The notes below the pieces were generated by a model that saw nothing but the letters and a program-made list of their open reading frames with translations, did no database searches and was not told the DNA's origin. The position numbers were made by a program, and so were the translations under genes. From Erythrobacter ramosus (GTDB lineage: Bacteria > Pseudomonadota > Alphaproteobacteria > Sphingomonadales > Sphingomonadaceae), in the NCBI RefSeq assembly GCF_009828055.1, contig NZ_WTYB01000001.1:26001-90000 (forward strand): a stretch of 64,000 nucleotides of DNA, read 5' to 3'. This document shows, in pieces, positions 52,217 through 63,963 of this stretch. The number at the start of each line of letters is the position of its first letter. Within the stretch, counting starts at the first letter, position 1.

Positions 52217-54658
52217 ATGGACGATCTGCTGGCGGATTTCATCGCCGAGACTCGCGAAATGTTGGAGGCTTCCGGCGGCGAACTCGTCGCGTGGGAGGCG
52301 GATCCGGCTGACCGTGCGCGGCTGGATACGATCTTCCGCTTCGTCCATACCGTGAAGGGCAATTGCGGCTTCTTCGACTTCCCGCGCCTCGCCAGCCTCA
52401 GCCATGCCGCTGAAGACGCGCTGGCCGATTGCCGCGCTGGGCGGCGTGAGCCTGACCAGCAACTGGTCACCGCTGTCCTCGCCATCATTGACCGTATCGC
52501 CCTGATGATCGACGCGATCGAAGCGGGCGATGAGTTTCCCGAAGGCGGCGATGAAAGCCTGATCGCTGCGGTCGATGCTTCCCATGAAACAGCCCCCAGC
52601 GGGAGCCTGACAGGGGTCAAGGAGGGGTCCAACCCACCTCTGCACGCACCGGCTGACGCGATGCTCGGCACCGGGGAGGAGCAGGCGGCACCCTATCGCC
52701 GCGCAGATGCCGCCGCCGCCCAGCGCACCATCCGCTTGCCGGTCGAACTGCTCGACCGGGTGATGAGCGGTGTCTCCGACATGGTACTGGCGCGCAATGA
52801 TCTGGCCCACCGGCTGCGACAAGCAGGCAACCAGCCGACCATCGACGGCCCGTTCGAACGCCTCACCACCATCCTGTCCGATGTGCGCGACGCGATCACG
52901 CGGATGCGGATGCAGCGGATCGAGACGCTGTTCGGCGCGCTGCCCCGGCTGGTGCGGGACCTGTCCGCCGAACTCGGCAAGCAGGTCATGGTTGATCTCG
53001 ACGGCGGCGATGTCGAACTCGACCGCGAAATGATCGAGACCATCCGCGATCCGCTCACCCACCTTATTCGCAACGCGGTCGACCACGGGATCGAGCAGCC
53101 ATCTGCGCGCCTCGCCCATGGCAAGCGCGAGATTGGCCTGCTCGCCATCGCCGCGCGCCAATCGGGCAACACGATCAGCATCGCCATTTCCGACGATGGG
53201 CGCGGGCTGGATGAGGACCGTATCGCCGCCAAGGCGATCGCCACCGGCCTCATCACCGCTTCAGAGCGACAGACGATGAGCCGGGACAAGATCCTCAACC
53301 TGATCTTCGAACCGGGCTTCTCCACCGCCGAGACCGTCAGCAATGTCTCAGGCCGCGGCGTGGGCCTCGATGTGGTGCGCCAGAACCTCGAAAAGGTCGG
53401 CGGCAGCATCAAGGTCACCAGCGTTCCGGGCCAAGGCACGCTGTTCAGCCTGCAAATCCCCCTCACCCTCAGCATCATCGCAGGACTGACGGTCGACGTC
53501 GGGGGGCATCGCTTCGCCATCCCGCAAAGCTATGTCGAGGAAATCGTTCAGGCCTCGGCCCGCGCGCTCGATTTCACCCGGATGGGCGAGACCGCGCTGG
53601 TCACCTTCCGCGGTAACCGGGTGCCCTGCCTGATGCTGGGTGAGGTGCTGGGCCTCGGCACCTGCGAGATTGCTGCGCGTGAACCGACGCTGGTGATGCT
53701 GCGGCTCGCCAGCGGTGATCTGTTCGCGCTGGCGGTCGAGGGCATACACAATCACGGTGATCTGGTGGTCAAGCCGCTCGCACCGGCGGTAATGCGCTCG
53801 GGCCTTTATGCCGGATCGACCCTGCTCGATGATGGCCAACCAGTGCTGTTGCTCGATGTCGCCAACATCGCCAGCCAGCACAACCTGATGTCCGATACCC
53901 GCGTGCGGGCCATCGGGCCGATGGAGGGCGAGGCGGTTGTCACCGCCGACGCGCCGCGCGCGATGTTGTTCACCGATTTTGCCGGACGCCGCTCCGCTGT
54001 TCGCCTCGAACTGGTGCAGCGGATCGAGACGGCGCCAGCCTCTGCCATCGATCGGTCCGCCGCCCGACCGCGGGTGGTGATCGACGGGTTGATTCTGCCG
54101 CTGATCGGCCTGCCCGAAGAAGCCTTGACCATAGCGCGCGTGCGCCTGCTGCGCCTGTCGGACGGAGCGTGCGAACTGCTTTATGCGGTGCGCGAAGTCG
54201 AAGATGCGGTCGAGCTCAAGGACGCGTTGCACCCGGTGCCGGAAGACCCGCTGGCCGAAGCCATGACGCTGATTGGGGGCCAGCCGGTCACGCTGATCGA
54301 TGCTCACGCGCTGTTCGCGCTGCATGGCGAGCCGCCGCTGGCCGCCGCCCGCCCGCGCTGCGTGCTGCCCGATGGCGAGTGGGCGCGCACCATTCTCGCC
54401 CCGCTGGTCGCCAGCGCCGGGTATGACATCCTGCCCGAAGGCACCAATGACCCCGCCGCCATCGGGATCGTGTTCGATGATGTGTTCGAAGTCGCAGAGG
54501 CGCTGGGCCGCGCGCTGCCAGCGCGCGTAATTCGCCTGCGCGATCAGCCCGACGCGCCGCCGGGCTGCGAGACGATCTACCGCTATGACCGCGAAGGCCT
54601 GCTCGCCGCGCTGTCCGAAGCCAACCGCGCCGCCCGCGTCGAAGGAGAGGCCGCATGA
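52217..54658 (+). CDS. cheA: Chemotaxis histidine kinase CheA with degenerate C-terminal domains
   Basis: The 813-residue kinase has an Hpt domain (phospho-His H44 in HTVKGNCGFF), no recognisable CheY-binding P2 domain, a dimerisation domain (about 170-235), an ATPase domain (N286 in LIRNAVDHGIE, then SDDGRGLDED and GRGVGLDVV) and a CheW-like P5 domain (about 410-550). Beyond the usual end are about 260 extra residues: a second CheW-like stretch (570-690) and a receiver-like segment (about 715-800), which lacks the acidic pair and the phospho-Asp. It begins a cluster with cheW, cheY, cheB and cheR. Confidence 0.93.
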   Translation: MDDLLADFIAETREMLEASGGELVAWEADPADRARLDTIFRFVHTVKGNCGFFDFPRLASLSHAAEDALADCRAGRREPDQQLVTAVLAIIDRIALMIDAIEAGDEFPEGGDESLIAAVDASHETAPSGSLTGVKEGSNPPLHAPADAMLGTGEEQAAPYRRADAAAAQRTIRLPVELLDRVMSGVSDMVLARNDLAHRLRQAGNQPTIDGPFERLTTILSDVRDAITRMRMQRIETLFGALPRLVRDLSAELGKQVMVDLDGGDVELDREMIETIRDPLTHLIRNAVDHGIEQPSARLAHGKREIGLLAIAARQSGNTISIAISDDGRGLDEDRIAAKAIATGLITASERQTMSRDKILNLIFEPGFSTAETVSNVSGRGVGLDVVRQNLEKVGGSIKVTSVPGQGTLFSLQIPLTLSIIAGLTVDVGGHRFAIPQSYVEEIVQASARALDFTRMGETALVTFRGNRVPCLMLGEVLGLGTCEIAAREPTLVMLRLASGDLFALAVEGIHNHGDLVVKPLAPAVMRSGLYAGSTLLDDGQPVLLLDVANIASQHNLMSDTRVRAIGPMEGEAVVTADAPRAMLFTDFAGRRSAVRLELVQRIETAPASAIDRSAARPRVVIDGLILPLIGLPEEALTIARVRLLRLSDGACELLYAVREVEDAVELKDALHPVPEDPLAEAMTLIGGQPVTLIDAHALFALHGEPPLAAARPRCVLPDGEWARTILAPLVASAGYDILPEGTNDPAAIGIVFDDVFEVAEALGRALPARVIRLRDQPDAPPGCETIYRYDREGLLAALSEANRAARVEGEAA

Positions 54659-55122
54659 CCGGAGACCTCCTCGTCATCGCCCAGATCGCCGGTCGCCGCT
54701 GCGCGCTCTCCGCGCTCGACGTGAAATCCGTGATCGAGATCGGCACCATCACCCCGATTCCCCGCGCGCCCGTCTGGATCGCCGGCATCACCGCACTGCG
54801 CAGTCAGGCGCTAACCGTGATCGATTGCCGCCGCGCACTTGGCTTTGGCGGCGGGTCCGACGGCACTGACTGGGCGACCGACCACCGCGCCGCCGTGGTG
54901 ACGGATGGGGGCCATTCCTATGCGCTGATGGTCGATTCGATTGAAGACATCACCACGGCCGCGGACGAAGCGGGGCAGGTGCCGGGCGGGTTCGGGCCGG
55001 AATGGTCGCGCGTTGCCACAGGCATGGTCGAGACCATGGCGGGGCCTGCCTTGATGCTCGATCTGGCCGCCCTTCTGGCCGGGCCGGAAGCCGCAAGACA
55101 CGAAATCGAAGCCGCAGTTTAA
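54655..55122 (+). CDS. cheW: Chemotaxis coupling protein CheW
   Basis: The 155-residue protein is a single CheW domain. It links CheA to receptors. Conserved parts are VKSVIEIGTITPIPRAPVWI and AGITALRSQALTVIDCRRAL. Its ATG overlaps the cheA stop (ATGA), which indicates coupled translation in fixed proportion to CheA. Confidence 0.92.
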   Translation: MTGDLLVIAQIAGRRCALSALDVKSVIEIGTITPIPRAPVWIAGITALRSQALTVIDCRRALGFGGGSDGTDWATDHRAAVVTDGGHSYALMVDSIEDITTAADEAGQVPGGFGPEWSRVATGMVETMAGPALMLDLAALLAGPEAARHEIEAAV

Positions 55123-55175
55123 TCCTATGCTTACCAAGTGCGCCTAGTTTCAGGGCTCAAACCGCAGGAACGCCC

Positions 55176-55541
55176 ATGAAAACATGCCTCATCGTCGATG
55201 ATTCCCGGGTCATCCGCAAGGTTTCGAGGCATATCCTCGAAACCCTCGGTTTTGCCGTGGAAGAAGCCGAAAACGGTAAGCTGGCGCTCGACGCCTGCGA
55301 AGCGTCGATGCCTGATGTGGTTCTGCTCGATTGGAATATGCCGGTGATGACGGGGATCGAATTCCTCGTCCACCTGCGCCAGCGCCCCGGCGGCGAGCGG
55401 CCCAAGGTGGTGTTCTGCACTACGGAAAACGACGTGGCCCATATCCGCGAGGCCATTCAGGCTGGCGCGGACGAATATGTCATGAAGCCGTTTGATCACG
55501 AGACGCTCCAGATCAAGTTGCAGCTTGTCGGGTTTGCGTGA
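55176..55541 (+). CDS. cheY: CheY-like response regulator
   Basis: The 121-residue protein is a stand-alone receiver with the acidic pair D9-D10 in IVDDSRVIRK, phospho-acceptor D52 in LLDWNMPVMTG, a conserved Thr in VFCTTENDV and Lys in YVMKPFD. It should carry the CheA phosphate to the motor or another target. A CAGGAA site precedes the ATG. The stop overlaps the cheB start by 4 nt (GTGA). Confidence 0.93.
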   Translation: MKTCLIVDDSRVIRKVSRHILETLGFAVEEAENGKLALDACEASMPDVVLLDWNMPVMTGIEFLVHLRQRPGGERPKVVFCTTENDVAHIREAIQAGADEYVMKPFDHETLQIKLQLVGFA

Positions 55542-56695
55542 ACCGCTCTTCATCCATTCCCCTGATGCCCCCGTCTGGTAACCCGGACGGGAGCGATCGC
55601 CGCCTCGTCGCCCGCGCCGGTGCCGCTGCCGCGATCCGGGTGATGATCGTCGATGATTCGCTGACGGTCCGCACAATCTTCAAGCGGATGGTAGACAGCG
55701 ATCCCGCGTTGATGATTGTCGGCACCGCCAGCAGCGCCGAACGCGCCATCGCTCAGCTTGCCGCCGAGCCCGCCGATGTGGTGCTGCTCGATCTCGAAAT
55801 GCCCGGCATCGGCGGATTGGACGCCCTTCCCGCGATCCTCGCTACGCCCGGCCGCCCGCAGGTGCTGGTCGTATCGTCGCTGACGATGGACGGGGCCGAA
55901 CACACGCTCGCCGCCTTGCAGATGGGCGCCGCCGACACTCTGCTCAAACCGCGGCCCGGCGGCTTCACTGATGAGTACCGCGCGCAATTGCTCGGCAAGA
56001 TCCGCGCGCTGGGCAGCCGCCTCGACGATAATGACAGACTGCCCGCCCGCCTTGCCGAACCCAGCTTTGCGCGACCCGGCTATTCCCGGCGCAGCGTGCG
56101 GCCCGAGGCAATCGCGATCGGCGCTTCGACCGGCGGGATCCACGCTTTGGGCCTGATGCTGCGGCGGCTTGGCCCGGATTTCGATCTGCCGATCCTGATC
56201 ACTCAGCACCTGCCCGGATCGTTCATGCCGGTCTTCGCGCGCCAGATTGAGGCTGCTTGCGGGCGTGCTGCCGACATTGCCACCGATGGCCTGATCCTGA
56301 GCCCAGGGCGTATCCTGATCGCGCCCGGCCATGGCCACATGGTGGTGCGCCGCAAGGGTGCCTCCGCCCTCACCGTTCAGGTCAGCACTGAACCTGCGGC
56401 GAGCGGCTGCATGCCCTCAGTCGATCCGATGCTGACCAGCCTCGCTGAAGCCTGCGAAGGCCGCGCGCTGGGGGTGATCCTGTCCGGCATGGGCCGCGAC
56501 GGGGCGCTAGGGGCCAAGGACCTCGTCGATGCCGGCGGGACGATTTTCGCGCAGGATGCCGATTCGAGCGCGGTGTGGGGCATGCCGGGTGCCGTCGCCC
56601 GCGCTGGCCTTGCCAGCATGATCGCACCGCCCGACCGGCTCGGCGATGCTGTGATGGCCCGGGCCGGCGCTCCCGCCGCCCCGGCGCTGCGGTAG
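55538..56695 (+). CDS. cheB: Chemotaxis protein-glutamate methylesterase CheB
   Basis: The 385-residue protein has a receiver domain (MIVDDSLTVRTIFK, phospho-Asp in VVLLDLEMPG) after a 30-residue N-terminal extension, and a methylesterase domain with the Ser of IGASTGGI, the His of ITQHLPGSFMP and the Asp of LSGMGRDGALG. It demethylates MCPs for adaptation. The start is GTG 55538, overlapping cheY. Confidence 0.94.
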   Translation: MNRSSSIPLMPPSGNPDGSDRRLVARAGAAAAIRVMIVDDSLTVRTIFKRMVDSDPALMIVGTASSAERAIAQLAAEPADVVLLDLEMPGIGGLDALPAILATPGRPQVLVVSSLTMDGAEHTLAALQMGAADTLLKPRPGGFTDEYRAQLLGKIRALGSRLDDNDRLPARLAEPSFARPGYSRRSVRPEAIAIGASTGGIHALGLMLRRLGPDFDLPILITQHLPGSFMPVFARQIEAACGRAADIATDGLILSPGRILIAPGHGHMVVRRKGASALTVQVSTEPAASGCMPSVDPMLTSLAEACEGRALGVILSGMGRDGALGAKDLVDAGGTIFAQDADSSAVWGMPGAVARAGLASMIAPPDRLGDAVMARAGAPAAPALR

Positions 56696-56704
56696 GCCGC
56701 GCGC

Positions 56705-57565
56705 GTGATAGAAGTCAGCGAAGCCTCCCACCAGATCATCGCCGATCTGCTCGAAGCACGGACCGGGCAGCACCTGACCGAAAGCCGCCGCTGGCGGGTC
56801 AATTCGGCGCTCGCGGGGATTTTCCGCGCGCACGGGATCAGCAATGTCGACCAACTCGTGTGCCTGCTCGCCGCACCTCCGGGTGGGCCGGAGACCCCCG
56901 ACCTGTCGCAGGAAGTGGTCGAGGCGCTGCTCAACAACGAGACCTATTTCTTCCGCGACAAGCCGACCTTCGATCAGCTGCCGGGGGAAATCCTCCCCGA
57001 AATCGCCCACCGCCGCCGCGATATGCGGCGCCTTTCGATCTGGTCAGCGGGCTGTTCGACGGGGCAGGAGGTCTATTCGCTCGCAATGCTGTTCAACGAA
57101 CAGGCGGAACGGTGGCAGGGCTGGACGATCGATATCCTCGGCACCGATGTGTCGCACCGCGCGATCAACGCAGCGCGCAGCGGGTGCTACAGCCAGTTCG
57201 AAGTGCAGCGTGGGCTCGGCGTCACCCAGATGCTGCGCCACTTCGACGAGACCGCGCGCGGGTGGCAGGTGCGCGAAGATGTGCGCTGCAAGGTGCGCTT
57301 CCATCAGCATAATATCCTCGGCGCCTTCCCCGGACGGATGCCCTTCGATCTGGTGCTGTGCCGCAACGTGCTGCTCTATTTCGACCGGCAGGTCCGCACC
57401 CAAGCCTTCGCCCGCCTATCGAGTGCGGTGATGCCAGACGGGTTCCTGATGCTTGGCGCGGGCGAGACTGCGGTTGGCCAAACCGACCGCTTCGTCCCCA
57501 GCGCCCGGCGCGCGAGCTTTTTCGAACCCGCCGGCCAGGCCGCCGCGCTTCAGAAGATCGCGTAA
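56705..57565 (+). CDS. cheR: Chemotaxis methyltransferase CheR
   Basis: The 286-residue enzyme methylates MCP glutamates with S-adenosylmethionine. It has an N-terminal helical domain, the conserved LLNNETYFFRDKPTFDQL and the SAM-binding WSAGCSTGQEVYSLAML, and LCRNVLLYFD near the end. It follows cheB by 9 bp. CheD is not present in the cluster. Confidence 0.95.
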   Translation: MIEVSEASHQIIADLLEARTGQHLTESRRWRVNSALAGIFRAHGISNVDQLVCLLAAPPGGPETPDLSQEVVEALLNNETYFFRDKPTFDQLPGEILPEIAHRRRDMRRLSIWSAGCSTGQEVYSLAMLFNEQAERWQGWTIDILGTDVSHRAINAARSGCYSQFEVQRGLGVTQMLRHFDETARGWQVREDVRCKVRFHQHNILGAFPGRMPFDLVLCRNVLLYFDRQVRTQAFARLSSAVMPDGFLMLGAGETAVGQTDRFVPSARRASFFEPAGQAAALQKIA

Positions 57566-57671
57566 GCAAGCGGCCGACGCGGGCGCGCGGCTTTACCCTT
57601 CCTTAGCCGCTTCTGTTTAGGATGATCGAATAACAGCCCGCCAAACGGCGTGCCTATCGGGAAACCTGATC

Positions 57672-59213
57672 GTGTTCACGGCGAAGCAACCCTTGCATCT
57701 GACCTCGGTCGGAATGGTGCTCATTCCGATCGGAGTGGCCAGCGTCATGACAGGCGCGCTGGTGCTGGCGGTGAGCTTCAGTGACCACTGGAGCATCGGA
57801 TCGCACAGCGGGCTGATGATCGCCGCGATCCTGATCTACACCGCCACCCTGTTCTTCCTCGGCCGCAGCGGCATAGCAAGCGTCCGCGGATTGGAAATGC
57901 GCGCCAACACCGACGTGCTGACCGGCCTGCCCAACCGGCACGCGCTGCATGAAGACATCCTGCAGATCTCCAATGGGAACGAGGAAGTCGCGCTGGCGAT
58001 GATCGATCTCGACAGCTTCAAGCAGGTCAACGACCACTATGGCCACGCTGTCGGCGATCAGCTGATCGAGCTGTGCGCGCAGCTGATCCGCGACGTCTGC
58101 GGGGAGGAAGCGCGCTGCTACCGGCTTGGTGGAGACGAATTTGCTGCCGTGATGGCGGGCAAGGTGTCGGGTACGATCCTTGAGGGGATGTGCCGCACGC
58201 TGCTCGAACGGCTCGGCACCCCGGTCACACTCGGCCACCGCCAGATCGCGGTCGGCGCGAGCATCGGTCTGACCCGCTCGATGGCCGACAATCGCGTGCC
58301 CTCGTCCGAAATGCTGCGCCGCGCCGATGTGGCGATGGACATGTCCAAGCGCGGCGGGAAGATGCGCTGCACCTGGTTCAACGAAAGCTTCGACCGCCGC
58401 CGCGAACGCCTGCGCGAGATCGAGGACGAGATCCGCACCGGCATCGCCACGGGCGAATTCAACCTCGCCTATCAGCCGCTGGTCAGCGCCGATGATGCGC
58501 GGATCGTCGCAGTCGAGGCACTGTTGCGCTGGGACCGGGGCAATCGCCCCCCGCTCGGCCCTAATGTCTTCGTGCCGGTGGCCGAGGATTCGGGCCTGAT
58601 CAACCCGCTCGGCCTGTGGGTGCTGCGTCAGGCGGTGTGTGATGCACTGCGCTGGGGCGACATAACGCTGTCGGTCAATATTTCCGCAGCCCAGCTGCGC
58701 AATGCCGAATTCCCGATCAAGCTCGGCGAAGTGCTGGAGGAAACCGGCTTCCCGCCCCATCGGCTTGAACTCGAAGTGACCGAAACCTGCCTCGTGCTCG
58801 ATCCCGTCGTCGCCGAACGCACCCTCGATGTGATCCGCAGCTTCGGCGTGCGCATCGCGCTCGACGATTTCGGCACGGGCTATGCCTCGATTGGCTTCCT
58901 GCGGCGGTTCCGGTTCGAAAAGCTGAAGCTTGACCGCAGCCTTGTGGAACTTGCCGGCGTCGATGAAGGCAGCCGCGCGATGATGCTGTCGAGCATCGCA
59001 CTGGCCCGCGCGCTCAACATGGGCGTCACTGCCGAAGGGGTAGAGACCGAGGAGCAGGCCGAGCTGGTGCGCCTTGCCGGGTGCGATCAGATTCAGGGCT
59101 GGCTTTACTACCGCGCGCTGCCCGCCGCCGAAATCGACCGGCTAATGGCCGAACAGAACCGCGCAAACGCACAGGTCGCAGGGCCGGACAAAAAGGACGA
59201 ACAAGCGGCATGA
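57672..59213 (+). CDS. GGDEF-EAL bifunctional c-di-GMP protein
   Basis: The 513-residue protein has two N-terminal membrane helices (about 12-35 and 47-65) with little periplasmic sequence. It has a GGDEF domain with the intact GGDEF motif (153-157) and an EAL domain with EAL (282-284), ETE-type VTETC, and DDFGTGYA (398-405), all intact. No RxxD I-site lies five residues before GGDEF, so product inhibition is unlikely. Both cyclase and phosphodiesterase activity look possible. It sits between cheR and an MCP gene, and its stop overlaps the MCP start (ATGA). Confidence 0.92.
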   Translation: MFTAKQPLHLTSVGMVLIPIGVASVMTGALVLAVSFSDHWSIGSHSGLMIAAILIYTATLFFLGRSGIASVRGLEMRANTDVLTGLPNRHALHEDILQISNGNEEVALAMIDLDSFKQVNDHYGHAVGDQLIELCAQLIRDVCGEEARCYRLGGDEFAAVMAGKVSGTILEGMCRTLLERLGTPVTLGHRQIAVGASIGLTRSMADNRVPSSEMLRRADVAMDMSKRGGKMRCTWFNESFDRRRERLREIEDEIRTGIATGEFNLAYQPLVSADDARIVAVEALLRWDRGNRPPLGPNVFVPVAEDSGLINPLGLWVLRQAVCDALRWGDITLSVNISAAQLRNAEFPIKLGEVLEETGFPPHRLELEVTETCLVLDPVVAERTLDVIRSFGVRIALDDFGTGYASIGFLRRFRFEKLKLDRSLVELAGVDEGSRAMMLSSIALARALNMGVTAEGVETEEQAELVRLAGCDQIQGWLYYRALPAAEIDRLMAEQNRANAQVAGPDKKDEQAA

Positions 59214-61015
59214 GCGCGCTCCAGGATATTGCCCTCAACCTTGAAGCCGAACAGGCCGAGCACGAGCACAGCGCGCCCGCGACCCGGATGGGCCGTGCGC
59301 AGCATTGGTTCGCCACGCTTTCGATCGGCAGTAAGATCACCCTGTTCTTCAGCTGCAACCTCGCCTTCGCGCTGCTGGCCGGGCTGTTCGTCGTCGGCGG
59401 CTATGTTGAACTCGGCCAGCGCGGGGAGCGGATTCGCACCACCCACGAGGCCGCGCTCAAGGCCGAGCGGCTGCTGGTCCAGCTGACCGAAGGCCAGCGG
59501 CATGCCGAGCTGCTAGTCGCCGATGGTGACAGCGCCCGCGCCCGCGCCGCGCGCGAAGCCTTTGAACAGGCTGCCGCCAGCGTTGCTGCGTTGGCCGAAC
59601 GGGCCGATGCAACTGGCATCGACGCGCAGGGCCGGCTCGCTTTGATCCGCGAAGGCGTGGCCAATTTGAGCCGCCAAGTCGCCGCTTTCGATGGCGACAA
59701 CGCCGATGGCTCCAGCCGCCGTAGCCAAGCCGCCGAGATTGCCGCCACCAGCAGCACCGTGCTCGAAGCCGCGCGCGCGATGACCGTGACGCTGGGCGAA
59801 GAAGCCGACACCATGGCCGATAACGGCGCGGCGCTGATTTCACGCCTATTGGTGATGTGGATCGTGCTCGCCACCATCCTCACGCTGATCACTCTGTTCG
59901 CCCAGCGCTATTTTAACCGCACCGTGGGCGCGACGCTGAATGCGATTGCCCAGCAGATGAGCCGCATCGCTGCCGGAGAGCGCGATGTCGCGATCAGCGG
60001 CAAAGACCGGCAGGACGAAATCGGCGAGATGGCGCGCGCGACCGAAGTATTCCACCGCGCCGGGGTCAGGCTCGAACGCCTGAGCCGCGAACGCGCCGAA
60101 CGCGCCAAGGCCGAGCTTGACGAACAGGCCCGCCAGCAAGTGCTGCGCGAGGAAGCGCGGCTTGAGCGTGAACGCGTGCTGCAAGGCATCGCCGACCAGT
60201 TCGAACGCACCGTGGGAGAAGTCGTCACCGGTGTCGTCACAGCATCCAGCCAGCTGCAATCGACCGCCACCCTGATGGCGACCACCGCCGAAGACGCCAG
60301 CGCGCGTACCGGTGAGGCATCGTTCGCCATGCAGGAAGCCAATCTCGGCGCAACGGCAGCAGCGGCCGCTAGCGACGAATTCGCCATGTCGATCGGCGAG
60401 ATCAGCCGTCAGGCCGCCTCGTCTGCCGAACTTGCCCGCGAGGCGAGCATTTCGGCGCGGCGGGCCGACAGCACCATCGGCGCGCTTTCTGCATCCGCGC
60501 AGGAAGTCGGCCAGATTGTCGAACTGATCCAAACGATTGCGCAGCGCACCAACCTGCTCGCATTGAACGCCAGCATCGAAGCCGCACGCGGCGGCGAAGC
60601 GGGTCGGGGGTTCGCGGTGGTGGCTAGCGAGGTCAAGGAACTCGCCAACCAGACCAGCCGCGCCACCGAAAAGGTCGCCGATCAAATCCGCGCGATGCAA
60701 TCCACCACCGGCGCCAGCGTCAGTGCGCTGCGCGACATCGCAGCCCAGATCGAGAGCCTCGAAACGACGGCGGTGTCTATCGCGAGCGCGGTCGATCAGC
60801 AATCGGTCGCTGGACATGATCTGGCCCGCAGTATCGATCTCGCCGCGCGCGGGACGGAGAAGGTTGCTGGTCACATCGAAAACGTTCGTGCGCTGTCGCT
60901 GTCAACCGGCGCTGCGGCGAGCCAAGTGCTTTCCAGCGCCACCAGCCTCGAATCGCAGGCCGCCACCTTGCGAACTCAGGTCCAGAGCTTCCTTTCGCGG
61001 GTCCGCGCTGGCTAA
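59210..61015 (+). CDS. Methyl-accepting chemotaxis protein 1
   Basis: The 601-residue receptor has a cytoplasmic N-terminal tail of about 40 residues, TM1 (44-66), a helical periplasmic sensor, TM2 (about 212-232), HAMP (with [19 protein letters not shown]), and a signalling domain with the hairpin tip [18 protein letters not shown]. No C-terminal CheR-tethering pentapeptide (NWETF type) is present. ATG at 59210 overlaps the GGDEF-EAL stop, which suggests that the two are made together. Confidence 0.92.
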   Translation: MSALQDIALNLEAEQAEHEHSAPATRMGRAQHWFATLSIGSKITLFFSCNLAFALLAGLFVVGGYVELGQRGERIRTTHEAALKAERLLVQLTEGQRHAELLVADGDSARARAAREAFEQAAASVAALAERADATGIDAQGRLALIREGVANLSRQVAAFDGDNADGSSRRSQAAEIAATSSTVLEAARAMTVTLGEEADTMADNGAALISRLLVMWIVLATILTLITLFAQRYFNRTVGATLNAIAQQMSRIAAGERDVAISGKDRQDEIGEMARATEVFHRAGVRLERLSRERAERAKAELDEQARQQVLREEARLERERVLQGIADQFERTVGEVVTGVVTASSQLQSTATLMATTAEDASARTGEASFAMQEANLGATAAAAASDEFAMSIGEISRQAASSAELAREASISARRADSTIGALSASAQEVGQIVELIQTIAQRTNLLALNASIEAARGGEAGRGFAVVASEVKELANQTSRATEKVADQIRAMQSTTGASVSALRDIAAQIESLETTAVSIASAVDQQSVAGHDLARSIDLAARGTEKVAGHIENVRALSLSTGAAASQVLSSATSLESQAATLRTQVQSFLSRVRAG

Positions 61016-61099
61016 CCGCTGATAAATCCCCGCGACTCAAGTATTTGGAAAGGATTTTCCTTCACAATTGCTTGAAACAGGACCCCGGGGAATTGCGGA

Positions 61100-62962
61100 A
61101 TGAACATGATGAGCTTGCAGGAGCGACGTGAGGAACAGGCTGTTCCCGACTTCGTGCGCCAGATCAGATTGGAAGACAGCTCCGATTATAGCGACGAGGT
61201 TGAAGCCGAGCGCCCCGCCGCGTCGCGGGCGACGCTGCTGGAGCGGATAGACTGGTTCCGCAACCTCTCGCTTTCGGGGAAGATCAACGCGATCTTCGGC
61301 ACCTTCCTTGGCACAGGCGTGCTGATGGTGCTGGTGCTGGGCGCAGGCCTTGGCGAACTCTGGAACCGCTACAACGCGTCAGCGCGAGTGCAGGAAACAC
61401 TGGTCGCGGCCGGGCAGCTGCAATCGACCGCGGGCGAACTGCGCTATCACTCGGTGCGCGTGCTCTATGACCGCAGCCCCGATCTGCGCGAACAGCAGCG
61501 TGAAGGCGAAAGCGCCCTGTTGTCCCAGGTGACGGCGATCGAAGCCGCGCTGGCCAAGGACGCCCCCGAACTCGCCCCGCGCGTGGTGGCCCTGCGCGAA
61601 GAACTCAGCCGCTTCGAAAGTACCTTCGACAGCGCCAGCGAAAGCGTGCGCGGCGGCGCCGACGCGAACGCCGCAGCCGAGAAGGTTTCCGCTCAGGGCA
61701 GCACCCTGATGGGCGCCAGCGCGCGGCTTTCCGCCGAACTGGCGGCCCGCGGTGAGACGCAGGAAGCCACCGGCATCGGCTATTTCTTCAACATGATCCT
61801 GATCCTCGCCGCGCTAGCCATTGTCGGCGGGGCGGTGCTGCTGATGGGACTGGCCTATCTGTCGCGCGATTTCTCACGCAAGATCGTCGAAATCACCGAC
61901 GCCATGACCCGGCTGGCCGATGGCGACCGCAATTTCGCCATCGCGGGCGAGGATCGCAAGGACGAGATCGGCGCAATGGTCCGCGCGCTCGAACTGTTCA
62001 AACGCGCGAGCAAGCGGCTCGAAACCTGGGCACGCGAACGCTCGGAAAAAGCCGAACAGGAATTGCAATTGCAGCAGGAACGCGAGCGCGAGCGGCTCGA
62101 AGGCGAAGCGCGCAAGGCGGCGCTGCTGGATGAAGTCGCGCGCCAGTTCGAACGCACCGTCGGCGATGTCGTGAATGGGGTCGCCGCCGCATCGAGCCAG
62201 CTCCACACCACTGCGAGCCGCATGGCATCGAGCGCCGAGGAAGCCAGCCGCCGCACCGGCGAAGTCGCGCTGTCGATGGAAGAAGCCAACGCCGGCGCCA
62301 CAGCCGCCGCGGCTGCGAGCGATGAATTCGCCCTCTCAATAAGCGAGATCAGCCGTCAGGCGGCGTCATCCAGTGAACTCGCACGGCTCGCCACAGTTGC
62401 GACTGGCGAGGCGGATGAGACCATCTCGGCCCTCGCCGCTTCGGCTGACGAAGTGGGCCAGATCGTCGAACTGATCCAGACGATTGCCCAGCGCACCAAC
62501 TTGCTCGCGCTAAACGCCTCGATTGAAGCCGCTCGCGGCGGCGAGGCAGGACGCGGGTTCGCGGTGGTGGCGAGCGAGGTCAAGGAATTGGCGATGCAGA
62601 CCACCCGCGCGACCGAAAAGGTCGCGGACCAGATCCGCGCGATGCAATCCACTACCGGCGCCAGCGTCAAGGCGCTGCGGGCGATTGCTGGACAGGTGAA
62701 GGATCTGGAATCCACTGCGGTTTCGATCGCCACCGCGGTCGATCAGCAGTCCGTCGCCGGGCGCGATCTGGCACAGAGCATCGATCTGGCCGCGCGGGGG
62801 ACCGAGAAGGTTTCCGGCCATATCGAGGATGTGCGCCAGCTATCGCTCTCAACCGGCGCAGCCGCCTCGCAGGTGTTGTTGAGCGCGAACGAGCTGGAAG
62901 CGCAAGCCTCGCATCTGGGCGAACAGGTTCGCGGGTTCCTGCGGACGGTGCGGATGGGGTAG
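61100..62962 (+). CDS. Methyl-accepting chemotaxis protein 2
   Basis: The 620-residue receptor has the same layout as MCP1: a long cytoplasmic N-tail, TM1 (about 72-95), a helical periplasmic domain, TM2 (about 228-250), HAMP and a signalling domain whose tip ([18 protein letters not shown]) and flanks are nearly identical to MCP1. The sensor part differs, so the two share a duplicated output and distinct input. It is 84 bp after MCP1. Confidence 0.92.
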   Translation: MNMMSLQERREEQAVPDFVRQIRLEDSSDYSDEVEAERPAASRATLLERIDWFRNLSLSGKINAIFGTFLGTGVLMVLVLGAGLGELWNRYNASARVQETLVAAGQLQSTAGELRYHSVRVLYDRSPDLREQQREGESALLSQVTAIEAALAKDAPELAPRVVALREELSRFESTFDSASESVRGGADANAAAEKVSAQGSTLMGASARLSAELAARGETQEATGIGYFFNMILILAALAIVGGAVLLMGLAYLSRDFSRKIVEITDAMTRLADGDRNFAIAGEDRKDEIGAMVRALELFKRASKRLETWARERSEKAEQELQLQQERERERLEGEARKAALLDEVARQFERTVGDVVNGVAAASSQLHTTASRMASSAEEASRRTGEVALSMEEANAGATAAAAASDEFALSISEISRQAASSSELARLATVATGEADETISALAASADEVGQIVELIQTIAQRTNLLALNASIEAARGGEAGRGFAVVASEVKELAMQTTRATEKVADQIRAMQSTTGASVKALRAIAGQVKDLESTAVSIATAVDQQSVAGRDLAQSIDLAARGTEKVSGHIEDVRQLSLSTGAAASQVLLSANELEAQASHLGEQVRGFLRTVRMG

Positions 62963-62989
62963 CGTCCGAGGCCGATATGGCCGGACGCT
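62961..62989 (+). terminator. Hairpin terminator at end of chemotaxis cluster
   Basis: Arms AGCGTCC and GGACGCT with inner GGCC/GGCC pairing begin within the MCP2 stop codon. No T-run follows, so termination may be weak or Rho-dependent. Confidence 0.5.
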
Positions 62990-63038
62990 CTACACTGCTG
63001 CTGTGACCTGAGATCACTTGGGTCCATGGTCGCCTTAA

Positions 63039-63963
<925 letters not shown>

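Noticed and set aside
55002..55175. N-terminal extension of cheY
   Set aside because: The frame overlaps cheW, and ATG 55176 gives an exact receiver domain with its own ribosome-binding site.
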